DNA from: Viola odorata
Taxonomy: Eukaryota > Streptophyta > Magnoliopsida > Malpighiales > Violaceae
Reading direction: 5' to 3'
Assembly (NCBI GenBank): GCA_963691705.1
Contig: OY829545.1
Span: 15,389,569-15,453,568 of the forward strand
DNA length: 64,000 nucleotides
The notes under the pieces were generated by a model. The model searched no databases. It saw only the letters and a list, made by a program, of their open reading frames with translations, and was not told where the DNA came from. Below, piece by piece: positions 1 through 12,343 of the stretch. Made by a program: the position numbers and the translations under genes. Every line of letters starts with the position of its first letter. Position 1 is the stretch's first letter.

Positions 1-1128
1 AATGATAAAGACGGGACCAAGAACTCCTGCAGAGAAATCTAATGTCATTCGTTCGTAAAAAGACTCCGCTGTCGAAATAAGGATACTGGTTGAGATAACC
101 ATTACATTTTCTTCTACTGTGCAATATTATTATGTTTACATACCAGCTAAAATGGTAACTGTTGTTCCTCCACCGTTGCGCCTTTTGGTGTCGCAGTCAC
201 TGCCATGGACTTCTCTTCCATTCTTGATACAGGCTGTTCAATAATATATCTCAAGTAAGAAAAAAGTGGAAACCTTTTTCATTTCCATGGAAAAGAAAGA
301 AAAAACCTGATAGAGTTATGTTGATAGGTGGTACTCACATTTCAAGCATCCTGTTCCAGAAATAAATCCATCTCCAATAAATCCGTCCTGACACTTGCAC
401 CTTATGCCTTCTTCAATTGTCACAGAAGTGACAGAAACTGCATTGACAGCACAAGCTCCTTTTGATGAATTACTAGGAACTGCCCATTCCAGCTTAACCC
501 CACGTTTTCCAGCATTCGCGCCACGGGGAACGACCCAGCTGGAGAATCCCCTGCATCCAAACTTGGAAAAAACAGAGAACCCATCTCCAGAATCCCATTG
601 AGTTTTATCAGAAAGTGGGTAGCAGCAGGCAGGAGAGCTATTTCCATTGCCATTGCAGTCAGGCAAATCATTGGTTTCGCAACCTGCTTTACACAAAGAT
701 GAATCTTCACAATCATACAACCCAATCACATTATCAACTGATATCCCAAAGTAGGAATTTCCTGAGAAACCGAACGAATTCAAATCGTTGTATTGGCGAC
801 AAGCAGAGATGTCAGGGAAGTCTACTAAGACACCATCAGAGAAGAATTCGATGACTCTATACTTTTGAGATTGGATAGTGAGATAAAGGGTTGTGGAGTT
901 TGAGCAAGAGAGATGGAAAGCATTAGAAATTGAAGTGCAAGAAGTGTTCAAGTAAAAAGGGAATGGGATGTGAAACTTTCCACATTTCTCATTGCATTCA
1001 CCACTTGACAGCAAAAGGGTTTGTTGTGGTGCTGGTGACTGTGGTAGAGAATTGGAGAAAGGTGAGAAGTGAAGCAATGCAAAGAGAAGAAAGAAAGTCA
1101 AGAATGGAGAAAGCATTTCCACAAGCAA
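1..1128 (-). CDS. WAKL14/21-type wall-associated receptor kinase-like gene, 5' part (cut by window edge)
   Basis: First three exons of a receptor-like kinase on the minus strand: exon 1 at 1128-339, exon 2 at 233-144, exon 3 from 26 past the window edge. The phases join without error (790, 90 and 26+ nt). The protein starts with a hydrophobic signal peptide (residues about 5-27). A cysteine-rich extracellular galacturonan-binding (GUB_WAK) domain follows, with CGKFHIPFPF near residue 50 and GLYDCEDSSLCKAGC near 138-152. An EGF-like stub (CKCQDGFIGDGF) ends exon 1. Exon 2 encodes a charged juxtamembrane stretch (SCIKNGREVHGSDCDTKRRN). Exon 3 opens what should be the transmembrane helix (GVLGPVFII). 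The family is plasma-membrane receptors that sense pectin fragments and signal through a cytoplasmic Ser/Thr kinase; that kinase lies outside the window. Met at 1128 is used; a second Met 12 nt inside would also keep the signal peptide. Assignment to the WAKL14/21 subgroup rests on remembered family sequence. Confidence 0.85.
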
Positions 1129-2949
1129 AAGGGGTGCAAGAATATTTGGATGGATTAAAAAAGATTTACAAGGGTACTAAATAGTCCATGCCTTTTCTAG
1201 TACCAAAAAGTTGGAATACATAGTAATAAGCATATCCACCTTTAACTCAGGTATTGAGTTTGAGATTGAAAAATAGAAAAAACCATCACAGGAGTGTCAC
1301 TCACTTCAAAATTGACGATACCCGAATAAAATTAGTCTCTTGCTCAGAACGAGCATAAAGAATACCCAGAAAAATTAAAAAAAGAAAAGAAAAAACCAAA
1401 TCACAAGAAAGATTAAAAGATGGCAAGATCATGGTGGGTATGGGGAGAGGTGAGAGGAGGGAAGGCATAGAAGTTGAGGAAAGAGGAGAAGATTGGTCTG
1501 TGAAATGGGTGACCGTATAGAATTGTGTGATGAAGCTATTTTTCCAATGAAGTTTTTTGATGCCTTCCAATTCAATTTATGGGTTTAATTCAATGGGATT
1601 CTTCTTTCTGCACAATGTACTACGTAGTAGTAGTGTACATTACTTATTAAATTAGGGTTTTGATTCAATCGAAAATGTACATGTAATTTAATAGTAGTAT
1701 AGCTGTACATGTAACCCAATTTGCAGCAGTTTCGATTATTCAAGCTTTGGTAATGTTGATGGAAAGATGCAAGTATGCAGCTAGTTTGAGTATTACGGAA
1801 TGTCAGATCTAACACCATGTACTAATATGTTACTTATTCTTGGAATTGTTGATTTGCTGCTACATTTCCTATGTGGCTAGGTTACCTGATCAAGTACCCA
1901 GAAACTAGCCAGACAGCTAGCCAGGAGTCCGAGGTGGCTGGGTGTAATTATTGGAATTTTTTCGAGTTGTCATGTTAATCTTCACACTCTACGCATATAA
2001 GTAACTGTGTCTACCACCAGTAAGAACTATTGGACTCTATTAGTGACGAAACTATTAATAATGTGAGTAGAATGAAAGATGTGATACAAAGGGGTTTTAC
2101 AGGACGTAATTTGGAATTTTACCGCAAATACAAAACAGAAATCTGAAAAAGAAAAGCTGGAATGGGGTTTGTGGACTGGATTGGAGACTTATCGTAAATG
2201 GATCAAGTCCATGAGCCCATGCGCCCGCGTGCAAATAAATCCACGATTATATACTGTTACTGGCCTGTAAACTGCGTCAAATATATCTAAGTTGAACAAA
2301 TCATTATATAGATATCAACCCCATCGAATTCATAACCTATGTCGTAAAAACAGCATACACTAATTAATTAAATTACAACATAATATGTGAACTAATCATT
2401 ATTTAAATGTAATAATTAATTTTCTCATAACATATTATGAGAAAATTTTATATAAATCCAAATTCAACCGCACTATTTTAATTTATTGTGAATCTCATAT
2501 CAGCGAACGTCTCGGTTTTGTATTGGTACGGGATGTACTGGTTCTGGTCAAAATATTAGTCTTGGTTGACATCTCGATTTTAATTCGGAATATCAAACAC
2601 GAGATTCGTCTTAATAGTAGCATTAAAACATTAAACTTAAGATTTGTTTGTTATCTTTATGTTTTTTGTTTTTTGTTTTTTTTTCTAAAAAAAAAACATA
2701 AAACATATTTAATAAAATATTTTTTATTTTAAATTTATTCTTCATAATTTTAAAAACTAGGTTTCTTATTTTCTGTTTTGTGTATTAAAAATTTAAAAAA
2801 AAAACAGAAAATCAGAAAGATAGACGATACCGAACATGCCCTTAATTAATCAATTATTTTTTAATTCTTTTATTGTGCTTAGCCGTGTTGAAAGAATCAA
2901 GTTCTAGCGTAGGTTATTGAATTTAAATTTAAGTTCGAATCAAACCTCT
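1129..2949. other. Intergenic spacer upstream of the WAKL gene
   Basis: No open frame here looks like a real protein; the frames at 1301-1818 have no recognisable domain. The part next to 1128 should hold the WAKL promoter and leader. From about 2300 the DNA is AT-rich, with poly-A/T runs near 2680 and 2800. No paired terminal repeats were seen. Confidence 0.5.
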
Positions 2950-2957
2950 ATTTATAT

Positions 2958-5900
2958 CATTGTTGTAAAAACCGGACTGGCCTGACCGGTCCGACCGGGG
3001 ACCGGTGGCCTGACCGGTCCGGTTAACCCCCTAAAACCGGACTCTTGCTGACTCGGCAAAAACCCAGGTGACCCGGCGGTTCAACCGGCGACCCGGTGAC
3101 CCGGTGCCGGGTCAAACCGGGTTGGCCGGGTTTTTGACAAAAATGCCACTCCTTTCCTTTAATCCCATTTCATTAATTCATTTTCACGATTTTCAGCCCT
3201 AATTCCTTCTCTTCCTCTTCCCGCAGCCGTTCTCCTCAACTCCTCATTCACCACCGCTCCTCATCCGGCCACCATCTCCTCCATAACCACCGCTCCTCAC
3301 TCCTCAGCCTCATTCTCCTCTATTTCTCAGACCGTTGTTGTTTGTCTCCTATCTCCCTCATCCTCTCGACGTCGTCGTCATCAGCTCTCAGATCTCGATC
3401 TGTTTCTCCTCCACCACCCACCACCTCGGCGTCTCCTCCTCCACTAGATTCTGTTGGTAAGTTTCGTGTAAACCCTAATTTCCTAGAATCCCTCTAATCT
3501 TATAAACCCTAATTTCTTAGAGGTGGATTAAAACCGGTGTTTATTTACTTTTAATCGTGTTTTTATTGCTAGGTTGTTGTTGTTTTCTTGTTTTTGTTGA
3601 GTAGTTGTTAATTCGAATGGGATTGTTGCATACCCTTTTTCATCATTTCTAGGTTTTGCTCTGTTGTTGTGAGTCTTGTGACTGAATTCTTACCATTCTT
3701 TGTTTCTATGGATGTTTGCTGGTGGGAAGAATCTCTTTTTTATGTTTCTTTCGTGAAATTTTTCTGTAGGAAATGGCGAACACTTCTCAAACTCAATCTT
3801 CACTCTCTGTTCGTGCAAAGAGCGATCCTGCATGGGAGCATTTTAGTTTTACTAAAACTCCGGATAACAAATACATTTTCAGATGTGAGTATTGCCATAA
3901 TTCTTACAGAGGTGGAGGGATAAATAGAATGAAGCTACACTTGGCAAATATTAAAGGGCAAATAACAGGTTGCAAAAATGTTCCTGCAGATGTGTGCAAG
4001 AAATTTCGTGATCTTATTCAAGAAGGAAATGAGAAGAGAAAGCTGATAAAAGAGATAAGTAGTGAGGCATTTGGGTCTACTAATGTTGAAGAAGAAGAAC
4101 AAATGCAAGCAGAAGAGAAATCTGAAGATGAAGTTGGAAATGAGGAAACACTTGAACAATGCAATCAGAAAAAGGCAAGAGTAGAAGAGAAAAATAAAGA
4201 GAAGGAAAATGAGAAGAAAAAGGTTGCTACTGCACATAGTGCATTTGCTGGTAAGAGTGCAAAACATAGAGCTAAGATAGCTATTGCAAAGTGGTTTTAT
4301 GATGCTTGCATTCCTTTTAATGCTGCTAATTCTCCTTATTTTAAGCCTGCTTTAAACGCTATTGCTGGTATTGGGGTTGGATTTGAAGGGCCAACATATA
4401 CTGATTTGAGGGTGCATTTGTTAGAAGAATGCAAGAAAGAGTTAGAGCTACTTGTAGACACTTTTAGGAGTAACTAGAATAGTTCAGGATGTACAATTAT
4501 GGCAGACGGTTGGACTGATCAAAGGCAGAGGACTTTGATCAATTTTCTTGTCTATTGTCCATCTGGATTATTATTTGTGAAATCCATTGATGCATCTGAT
4601 GCTGTGAAGGATGCGAATACATTATTTCACATGTTTAGTGAGGTGGTTGAATGGGTTGGCCCATCTAATGTTGTACACATGGTTACTGATAATGCAGCTA
4701 ATTATGTATTGGCAGGAAGTAAGTTGCATGATAAATACTCACATATCTTTTGGTCTCCTTGTGCTGCTCATTGCTTGAACTTGATTTTGAAGGATATTAG
4801 CAGTCTACCACATGTGAGTTCACTTGCTTATCGTGCCTCACTTATAACTAAGTTTGTGTATAACCATGGTGTCATGTTAGCTGCATTGAGAAAGTCTGTA
4901 GGGTGGAAGGAGATTGTGCGTCCTGCTGCGATGCGTTTTGCCACCACTTTTATTACTTTGCAGAGCGTTTCAGAGCATAAGTCTAATTTGCAAGGACTAG
5001 TGACTAGTAGGTTTTTTCAAAACCATAAGTTGTCTGTCACTGAAAAAGGAAGAGTAGTTGCTTCAATTGTCTTGGATAACAATTTTTGGGATGAGTGTAT
5101 GATTATGGTGAAGGTTGTTACACCCATTGTGAAGTTGTTGCGGATTGTAGATGCAGATGAAAAGCCTTCCATGGGTTATGTTTATGAAGGTATTAATGTA
5201 AATGTTTCTTTACTATAAGTTAATTCCATCATTAATTATTAATATAATTCTTACTTTTACTTTTTTATCTTATGTTTTTGAAGGTATGCTTCGGGTAAAG
5301 TCAGGTATTCAAGAAACTTTCATGAACAAGAAGAAGTTGTACCAACCATACATACAAATTGTTGATGATCGATGGGACAAGCATTTGAAGAAAAGCATTC
5401 ATGCAGCTTCTTACATCTTCAATCCAGCTTGCATGTATGATGGGAATTATGAAGAGTCAAAGGAAGTTGCAAAAGAATGTATGCAAGGACTGCTTGAACT
5501 GTTAGATATAGAAAATATTTGCCCTGATTATGTCAAAGCATTGAATGAATTCACATTGTACCGAGAAAAGCAAGGGACTTTCGGTCGTAACTCAGCATTG
5601 GCTTCAACAAAAACAATGCAACCTCGTAAGTATTTATATTTAATTGTTTATAATAAAGTTACATCACTGATAAAATTTGATTTAACTGTGTTATTCAATT
5701 ATTTCATATATAGATGATTGGTGGAAGATATTTGGTTATGAAGCTCCATTATAACAAAATATAGCTATTCGAATCCTAAGTCAGACAGCTTCTTCATCCG
5801 GATGTGAAAGAAATTGGAGCTTATTTGAGCGCATCCATACTAAAAGGAGGAATAGACTAGAGCACAAAAGACTGAATGACCTTGTTTATGTCAATTATAA

Positions 5901-6514
5901 CTTGCGGCTCAAGTATAGGTAAATTTAATGTTACTTACTTCATAGTTTTAAATTTATCTAAAAAATTAAAATTGTGTCTAACTTATTTGTTTTAATGTTG
6001 TAGGACTTACTTCAACAGGAAGGATTACGATCCTGTGGATTATGAGTGTATTGATCGTACTGACTTTTGGATTGTTGAAGATGAGAGTCCAGAATTTCGA
6101 AATGAAGAAATTGAAAATATTTTACATCAAGCTGATTCGATATTTCCGGTATGTCCAAGTTCGAGTTCTTGTGGAGTTGGGGATTTTGGTGATACAAGTT
6201 CGAGTCGTGGAGTTACTAGTTATCATTTATTTCTTCAAGATGAAAAATCTGATGATGATGTTTGAGAATTGTAGTTAATTAATTAGTTACTTATGCACTT
6301 TTTAGTATGCACGTTTTTGGTAATGTAATGAACATTTTTTGTTTGTGTTTTTAGTTTATAAGGTAATTAATTAAATTTTATATTTATAAAAATATATAAA
6401 TAATATTATTAAATAGACCGGGTCGATACTACCGGTTGAACCCGGTTGGACCTTTGACCCTCTCGCCCTCTGACCTGCCCGGGTCAATGTCCAGGGCCGG
6501 TTTTTACAACCTTG
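2958..6514 (+). mobile_element. Full-length hAT-superfamily DNA transposon (3557 bp)
   Basis: The element starts CATTGTTGTAAAAACCGG at 2958. Its other end, read inward on the opposite strand from 6514, is CAAGGTTGTAAAAACCGG: an 18-bp terminal inverted repeat with two mismatches. Both sides are flanked by the perfect 8-bp target duplication ATTTATAT (2950-2957 and 6515-6522), the expected size for hAT. GC-rich subterminal zones carry repeated GACCCGG/ACCGGT-type motifs at both ends (about 2980-3130 and 6417-6500), which stand out from the AT-rich flanks and fit transposase-binding repeats. Between them lies one transposase gene with four coding exons. The exact target duplication suggests insertion that is not very old. 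Confidence 0.95.
3773..6265 (+). pseudogene. hAT transposase, BED zinc finger to C-terminal dimerisation domain, with two in-frame stops
   Basis: Coding exons 3773-5189, 5284-5625, 5714-5918 and 6004-6265 total 2226 nt (742 codons); all three splice junctions keep phase. A likely leader intron runs from 3456 to 3769. Domains in order: a BED-type zinc finger near residues 20-75 (CEYCHNSYRGGG then KLHLANIKGQ), an acidic/lysine-rich linker, the DUF659/RNase-H-like core (MADGWTDQRQRTLINF, VVHMVTDNAANY), and the hAT C-terminal dimerisation motif (SQTASSSGCERNWSLFERIH). Two stops interrupt an otherwise clean frame. One is TAG at 4475-4477, where relatives have Trp (W235 to stop by one base change). 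The other is TAA at 5752-5754, just before the dimerisation motif. There are no frameshifts. As read, the copy cannot make full-length transposase. Confidence 0.9.
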
Positions 6515-6968
6515 ATTTATATATATAAAAAATCCAATGGTGGTAAAAAGGTAAGAAAACTAAAAAGCACAGCACACAAGAAGACTAGTGGTAGTAGACT
6601 ACTATAGCAGTAAAACCAAAAATCCAGTCTTGAAAAAAAAAGGCGAGTGAATGAATGTGCATCTCTGCACTTTTGTTCTGCTTCATCGGCGTCTTTTCCA
6701 CACAAACACACACGCAAAGACCAAAACTTCTTTCACTCCTTGTTCGTTTGAGTCCCCTTTTTTTTCATTAAGAAAAAGAAAATATATAAATAGAAAATAG
6801 GTACTCTCTCCCTTATGACACAACCACAACAAGAAGAAGAACAGCAGACAACAAAAACAAGATGATGATATTGTCATTCTTCCGTGTAAGACCGTAATCC
6901 AATAGCAAAGTCCACTCTTTTATTACTTCTCGATTACTGCTGCTGCTGGGTATCTTCTCTCTTTGATC
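6515..6968. promoter_or_regulatory. Short spacer: right edge of hAT insertion to ATG1 start codon
   Basis: Only 454 bp separate the hAT terminus from the ATG1 start codon. The segment must hold the ATG1 leader and core promoter, with anything further upstream now displaced by the transposon. No open frame or certain TATA box was identified. CT/GA-rich stretches occur near 6800-6870. Confidence 0.4.
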
Positions 6969-9900
6969 ATGGATATGGATCCTAACCGTGCCCGGTTAGT
7001 TGGCGATTACATACTTGGCCCGAGGATTGGGTCGGGTTCTTTCGCTGTGGTTTGGTTGTCTAAGCACAGACAATCTGGTAAAGAAGTTGCAGTTAAAGAG
7101 ATTGATAAGAAATTACTTAATCCTAAAGTTAGTGAGAGTTTGCTCAAGGAAATCTCCATTCTTAGTACTATTGATCATCCAAACATTGTCCGCCTTTTGG
7201 AGTCCATCGAGGTAATCATCCTGACGTTACCCACTTGTTTCTTTGTTTTTTAGTTGAAGAAAGGAACTTCCTTTTTTTTCCTTTTTCGGGGTAAAGTCAC
7301 GCTCTTTATCTTGTGTTTTTCTGTTTGTGGCTCGGCAGACTGAAGATAGGATATTTTTGGTGCTGGAGTACTGCGATGGTGGTGATCTTGCAGCTTATAT
7401 TCAACGCCATGGGAGAGTAGCAGAAGCAGTTGCTAGGCACTTCATGAGGCAATTGGGTATATCCTAACATGATCACTGATCAATCTCCTTCTTTTCCTTT
7501 TCCTGTCCTTTTAGTGTTTGTAAACAAGATTGGGCAAACAGAGCTTATTCATTTGATGTTTATGCAATTGGGTATGTTTTTAGTCATTAGTATGATTCAA
7601 CAGAAACAGTTGTTTTTGTTCTGTCTTTTTCTTTTGTTCGTTGTGCTTGAATGTATGCTTAGCTACTGCTTGGTTTTTTATCAGGTAGAGTTTCTGGGTG
7701 TCTGATGCTTTTGTTACTGCTCTCTATTCCAACAACATCTCAATTTTTAGCTCCTGTGTACAAGAAATGATATTTGATTATTATGCTGTCACCCCATGCT
7801 TATTTGAGCATGATTATCCTAACTTGTGAGCTTTTCTGGTCATATTAGATCAATTGCCCTGCTTTCTATCCTTTGTTCTTTGTCTTAGAACTAATTATGG
7901 TTTGCTTTGTTGTGGCTTTGATTGTGCAGCTGCAGGGTTGCAAGTGCTTCAAGAAAAACATCTTATTCACAGGGACTTAAAACCACAGGTATTGTGGTTT
8001 ATTCTCTACGTTTAATTGGCTACCTTTGTCGAGATTATCTTATTTGATTGCTGTAGTGCTTTGTATATAACGTCAAATAGATTGTATTACCTTAGAGTCC
8101 ACTTGCACTAATGTGTTAAATTGTGGAAGCTCATATTGTACATAATTCATTGCAGCTGGACTTTTTTAAGGAAAACATAGTGCTGAAGCTAAGCTTCCTT
8201 TTATGTTAATGGGAAAAGTTTTCATTCTCGCAGAACCTATTTTTGTTGTCAAATGATGCAACCCCACAACTGAAGATTGGTGATTTCGGCTTTGCAAGGT
8301 GAAAATGTTTCACAACCAATTTAATTTTCAAATGCATGAATAGTTTTGTAGTATCAATATCACAAGTTCTACCTGAAAACTTGTAACAATTTGGAGTTTT
8401 GGTCAAGGTCCACATTGTTGTTCTTCAATGCATTTTTCAGGAAGTGCTATTATTTTTATTTCTAATAGGGTAAACTGTTAAGGGTCCCACCGTGGTGTTA
8501 GCCTTCAAGTAGAAATTGTGATAGAACGATGTCTTGCATGCTCTAAACTCTTCGAATAAGATTCAAATGCTGGATCCTTGTTATTTGCCATGTTTTTTAC
8601 TATACGGTGACAATTCTGGAAATGGTTGAATTATGTGATAATGTTCTAGTATCTTGCAGAATTCGGTTTCTTGATGTCATTACCTACTTTTGCTTTTGAC
8701 TAGTTGATCGAAACAAGTTAATGTCCCTAATATTACTGTTCACCAGGACTAAAAACCTAAGCTGCTTTGACAAATTTCACAGCAAACTCTTACACTTGTT
8801 CCTTTCTTTTGTTGACCTAGGTCATTGTCACATCAAGAATTGGCTGATACACTTTGTGGTTCCCCACTCTACATGGCTCCAGAGATTATCCAGCATCATA
8901 AGTATGATGCAAAGGTGATGAAACTTGAAATTATGTGAAACTGATTACTTGAAGTAGATTTTTGTCATTGCTGTGTTAATTCAGATGTATTTTTCTTTTT
9001 TGGCGCGTCCAGGCCGACTTATGGAGTGTTGGTGCAATTTTGTTCCAGCTGGTGATTGGAAAACCACCATTTGATGGCAATAACCAATATCAGGTTTGCC
9101 GAAAAAGTTGATGTGCAAAGTAGCATATGAAAGACCTTAGATTTTGCTATACACAAAGTTCTGAAGCTACTAGAAATAATAGTAATATTGATGTCTTCGT
9201 TCTTCAATCCTAAAGACTGTTGACTTTGAGTCTTCACTGCACACAGCTCTTTCAGAATATTTTGAATTCCGCTGAGCTGCAATTCCCTCAAGGTGCTCTG
9301 AAACAGCTACATCCAGATTGCGTGGATTTGTGCAGAAGCCTTCTACGCCAGAATCCAGGTACATATTATGGTGGAGTTGATTATCTGTGTTTATGTGCCT
9401 GCTGTAAGTGTATGCGTGGGTGCGTGGAAGTAATGATGGAATATACAAGCCAAGCTAAAAGATCTGGGGATTTGTGTTATAACTGCACTGAAAAAAATCA
9501 TGAACTTTTATCGGCTCGTCAGTAGATATTGTTTTGATACCTAATTGCATGTAAAATTTCATTTGCAGATGAGCGACTATCATTCATAGAGTTCTTCAAT
9601 CACAAGTTTCTACAGGATCTGAGGTAGGATTCTAAGGTTTGAACCTTTTCTAGCCTTCTAATGATGCTGTTTCATCTCTGGCATATGCTCAAGATATTTG
9701 TATTTATTTATAACATCCAATTCTGTAGGCTACCTCTGGATGTCAAGGAGTCTTCTGTGATTCCCCAAAGGAAAGCAGTGGTTGAGAGTCTTCGCCCTTC
9801 TGCTGCTGATAAGCAGCCTCATTTGCTTGCAGAGCATCTTACGTATTCAACCACCATAAATCAGGAACCATCTAGTTCATTTGCACTTGACAATGTAGTT

Positions 9901-11473
9901 TCATGTGTGAAGGATAATGGCAGTGCATCTCGCACCAAAAGTTTTGATGGGTTGATGCCAAATACTGTACCTGGCAGAACAGGGAAATCTGCTGATAACA
10001 ACCAATGCTCATCGGATCAGCTTGGAGGTCCGTTTACCTGTTTTTCATATATTTTCAGTTTAGTGTTCTTAGGTATTTTTATTTAAGCCTTTCCTTCTAT
10101 GGTGAGTATTGATTTTGATTCTTCTGTTCAGTTGCTGATTCAGTGGAGTCCATTGAGAAAGATTATGTTCTTGTCAATCGTCACTTTTCTTCATTGGACA
10201 ACTTCTCATATTATCTTGCAACATCCTTGCAAGAGAAGTCCACTACCAGAGTGCCTGTGCTCCCACCAAGAAAGAACAACCACGATACAGCTGCTGGTTC
10301 TGTTGGCACTGCAGAAAATTATAAACTCTACAGATCCGATGCATCAGACACATCATTGCTGCCATCAGTATTAAGAGACGTGCAAGGACTATCTATATTG
10401 CATCCCTCAGCTAGGCTCCAGTTGTTATATCAGTATGCACTGGCTGTTGCAGAGCTTGCCCTAGAAAAGGTGAGTTCTTCAGAAAACTGAATAATATTGG
10501 GTTCCTGTTTGTTGACCGAATAATGCTCTGGGTCATGGTGTCCCATGTAAAGTTGTAGACTTGAGGTATGAACTAGTTTCTAGGAATCATCACTTCAATT
10601 ATGGAAATTAGACAATACTACAATAAATGGAAATGAATATATAATATTGTTGGTGGCTTGTGAGCTTCAATTCATGCCATTGAAGATGTAACTGCTAGTT
10701 TATGCAGTACAATGCAGGGCTGTTTCTGGAATCATTTTCAGTTCAACTTGTTGTTTTGGCCATGTGGAAGAAAGCTCTTCAGATTTGTAGTTCCTGGCTG
10801 GCCTCTACTCCGTGCAGTGAAGTACCAGAAACCAGCGCTGCCAGTGATTCAGCACATCAGGCCTCATCCTGCCCTTTGGAAACAATAGCTTCGATGAGAC
10901 CTTCATCTGCTAGCAAGTGGGCAGAAGAAGGGTTTCTGTTGGCATTTGATCGTGCCGAGAAGTTATCCCATCACCTACAAGACACGGATGGTAGACTGTC
11001 TAAGCATGTCATCTAATCATATACTTGATTTCTTTGCTTGTATTTCTGGTTTTGCCGTTTACTCAAAGGTAAATGTCAAATCCGTTGCAGCCACTGCCGA
11101 GATCCCTGATGCCATGGAGAGAATATTTCAAAAAGCACTTGCTCTTGGGACAAGTGGTGCGGTAAGTAACTTCCAGCTGTGCTATAAGTTATTCGTCTCC
11201 CGTTCTTTTTGGAGATACGCTAACATGCTTCCTTCTGCTGCGCTCTTCCAGGTAGATGAGTACATGGAGAACAAGAGTAGTGCAGCAGTCTCATACTCAA
11301 AAGCAATGCTTCTGCTTCATTTCATTGTTGAAGAAGCTGCGTCTCTTCCACTAAACCCTCCATTCTCTTTGACTCATGCCAATAAAAGGCGAATCCAGAG
11401 CTACATTACCAACTTGCAGTCTCGTCAGTCTCACTTTTTGACCTTGCAACCCACATCTAAACAGTCTCCCTGA
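6969..11473 (+). CDS. ATG1: Serine/threonine protein kinase ATG1 (ULK homologue), autophagy initiation
   Basis: Thirteen exons give 2040 nt, 679 aa: 6969-7211, 7339-7456, 7930-7988, 8234-8298, 8821-8914, 9013-9093, 9247-9358, 9569-9623, 9729-10027, 10132-10469, 10708-10990, 11091-11161, 11252-11473. Every junction is GT-AG and in phase. The N-terminal kinase domain (about 14-270) is complete: glycine loop GSGSFAVVW (21-29), catalytic Lys43 in [13 protein letters not shown] with Asp136, DFG at 157-159, and activation segment [11 protein letters not shown]. The linker is long and Ser-rich. The C-terminal region matches the plant ATG1 tail that docks ATG13. In plants this kinase works with ATG13, ATG11 and ATG101 to start autophagosome formation under starvation. 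Met at 6969 was chosen; a second Met lies two codons on. The length matches plant ATG1 proteins (about 620-710 aa). Exon 11 could also read through to a stop near 11016, but the spliced model matches the family tail. Confidence 0.95.
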
Positions 11474-12343
11474 TTTTATTACCAAGTAAATGCAGATAGC
11501 TGACAAGCCTACAATATGCCTGGATATGGAGGTCAAGTTCGGCATGCAATTTTAAACTCTGCATGTTGTTGATATGGATATCCACTAATGTGACAACTGC
11601 TTGGCAAATTCCATAACATTTCTAATGTACAGGATAACTTCCATGACAATGGATATCCACTTATATGTTGACAATGGCTAGGGAAATTCCATGACATTTC
11701 TGATGTACAGGCCAGCTACAGACTTTTGCCATTATTGTACTGAGCTTATTTTAAGTTTTGACAGGTGTAAACAAGTCCATTTGTTTTGAAACATGTAATC
11801 AAAAAAATTATATACATCTGGACGCATATTGTAAATATGATTCCCAAGCGTAAGAGCTACAAATCCTCTTTTTCGTAATAATGTTGTTTCCAACTGCCAA
11901 AAAAAAAAGTTCACAACTGGCTCTAGTAAAGCTAGATCGCCTGCATTTAGGATTGCCAGAAATCTTTGATGCTATGTAATGTCCTGCACTCTTCGCTCCG
12001 CTACAGATATGGTGAGTTGAAAAACCAGGGAGTATATATAGACCCAAAAGGAGAAAGCACACTTCAAGGGAAGAAAAAACAAGCCATAGCATGGCGCACT
12101 CAATACTTTGAGAGGAACTTGTCTAGTCTATTCATGGAGTTATTTACTGCACTTGAGTACAAGAAAGTAATAAGTCAATCAATGTAGAGTTGTAGACAAC
12201 ATATGGTACACACACACGACGAAGTCTCCAGCCGCGGATACCTCTAATTTTAAGCATACGAATATATAGATAACAAGCTGGAATATGGAATATTTGAGAT
12301 TACATGCAACAAAGGTTTCCTTTGTTCATGCAATGTCAAAGTT
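11474..12343. other. Convergent 3' regions of ATG1 and LHY, with a short tandem repeat
   Basis: ATG1 and LHY transcribe towards each other, so this holds both 3' UTRs and terminators. A roughly 70-75 bp imperfect tandem pair lies at about 11573-11712; each copy contains GGATATCCACT and ends in a TGTACAGG-like motif. Open frames at 11808-12187 on either strand have no recognisable domain and were not called. Confidence 0.5.

Noticed and set aside
11808..12187. Open frames on both strands between ATG1 and LHY
   Set aside because: They fall in the 3' UTR interval of convergent genes and have no recognisable motif; a conserved small protein cannot be excluded.
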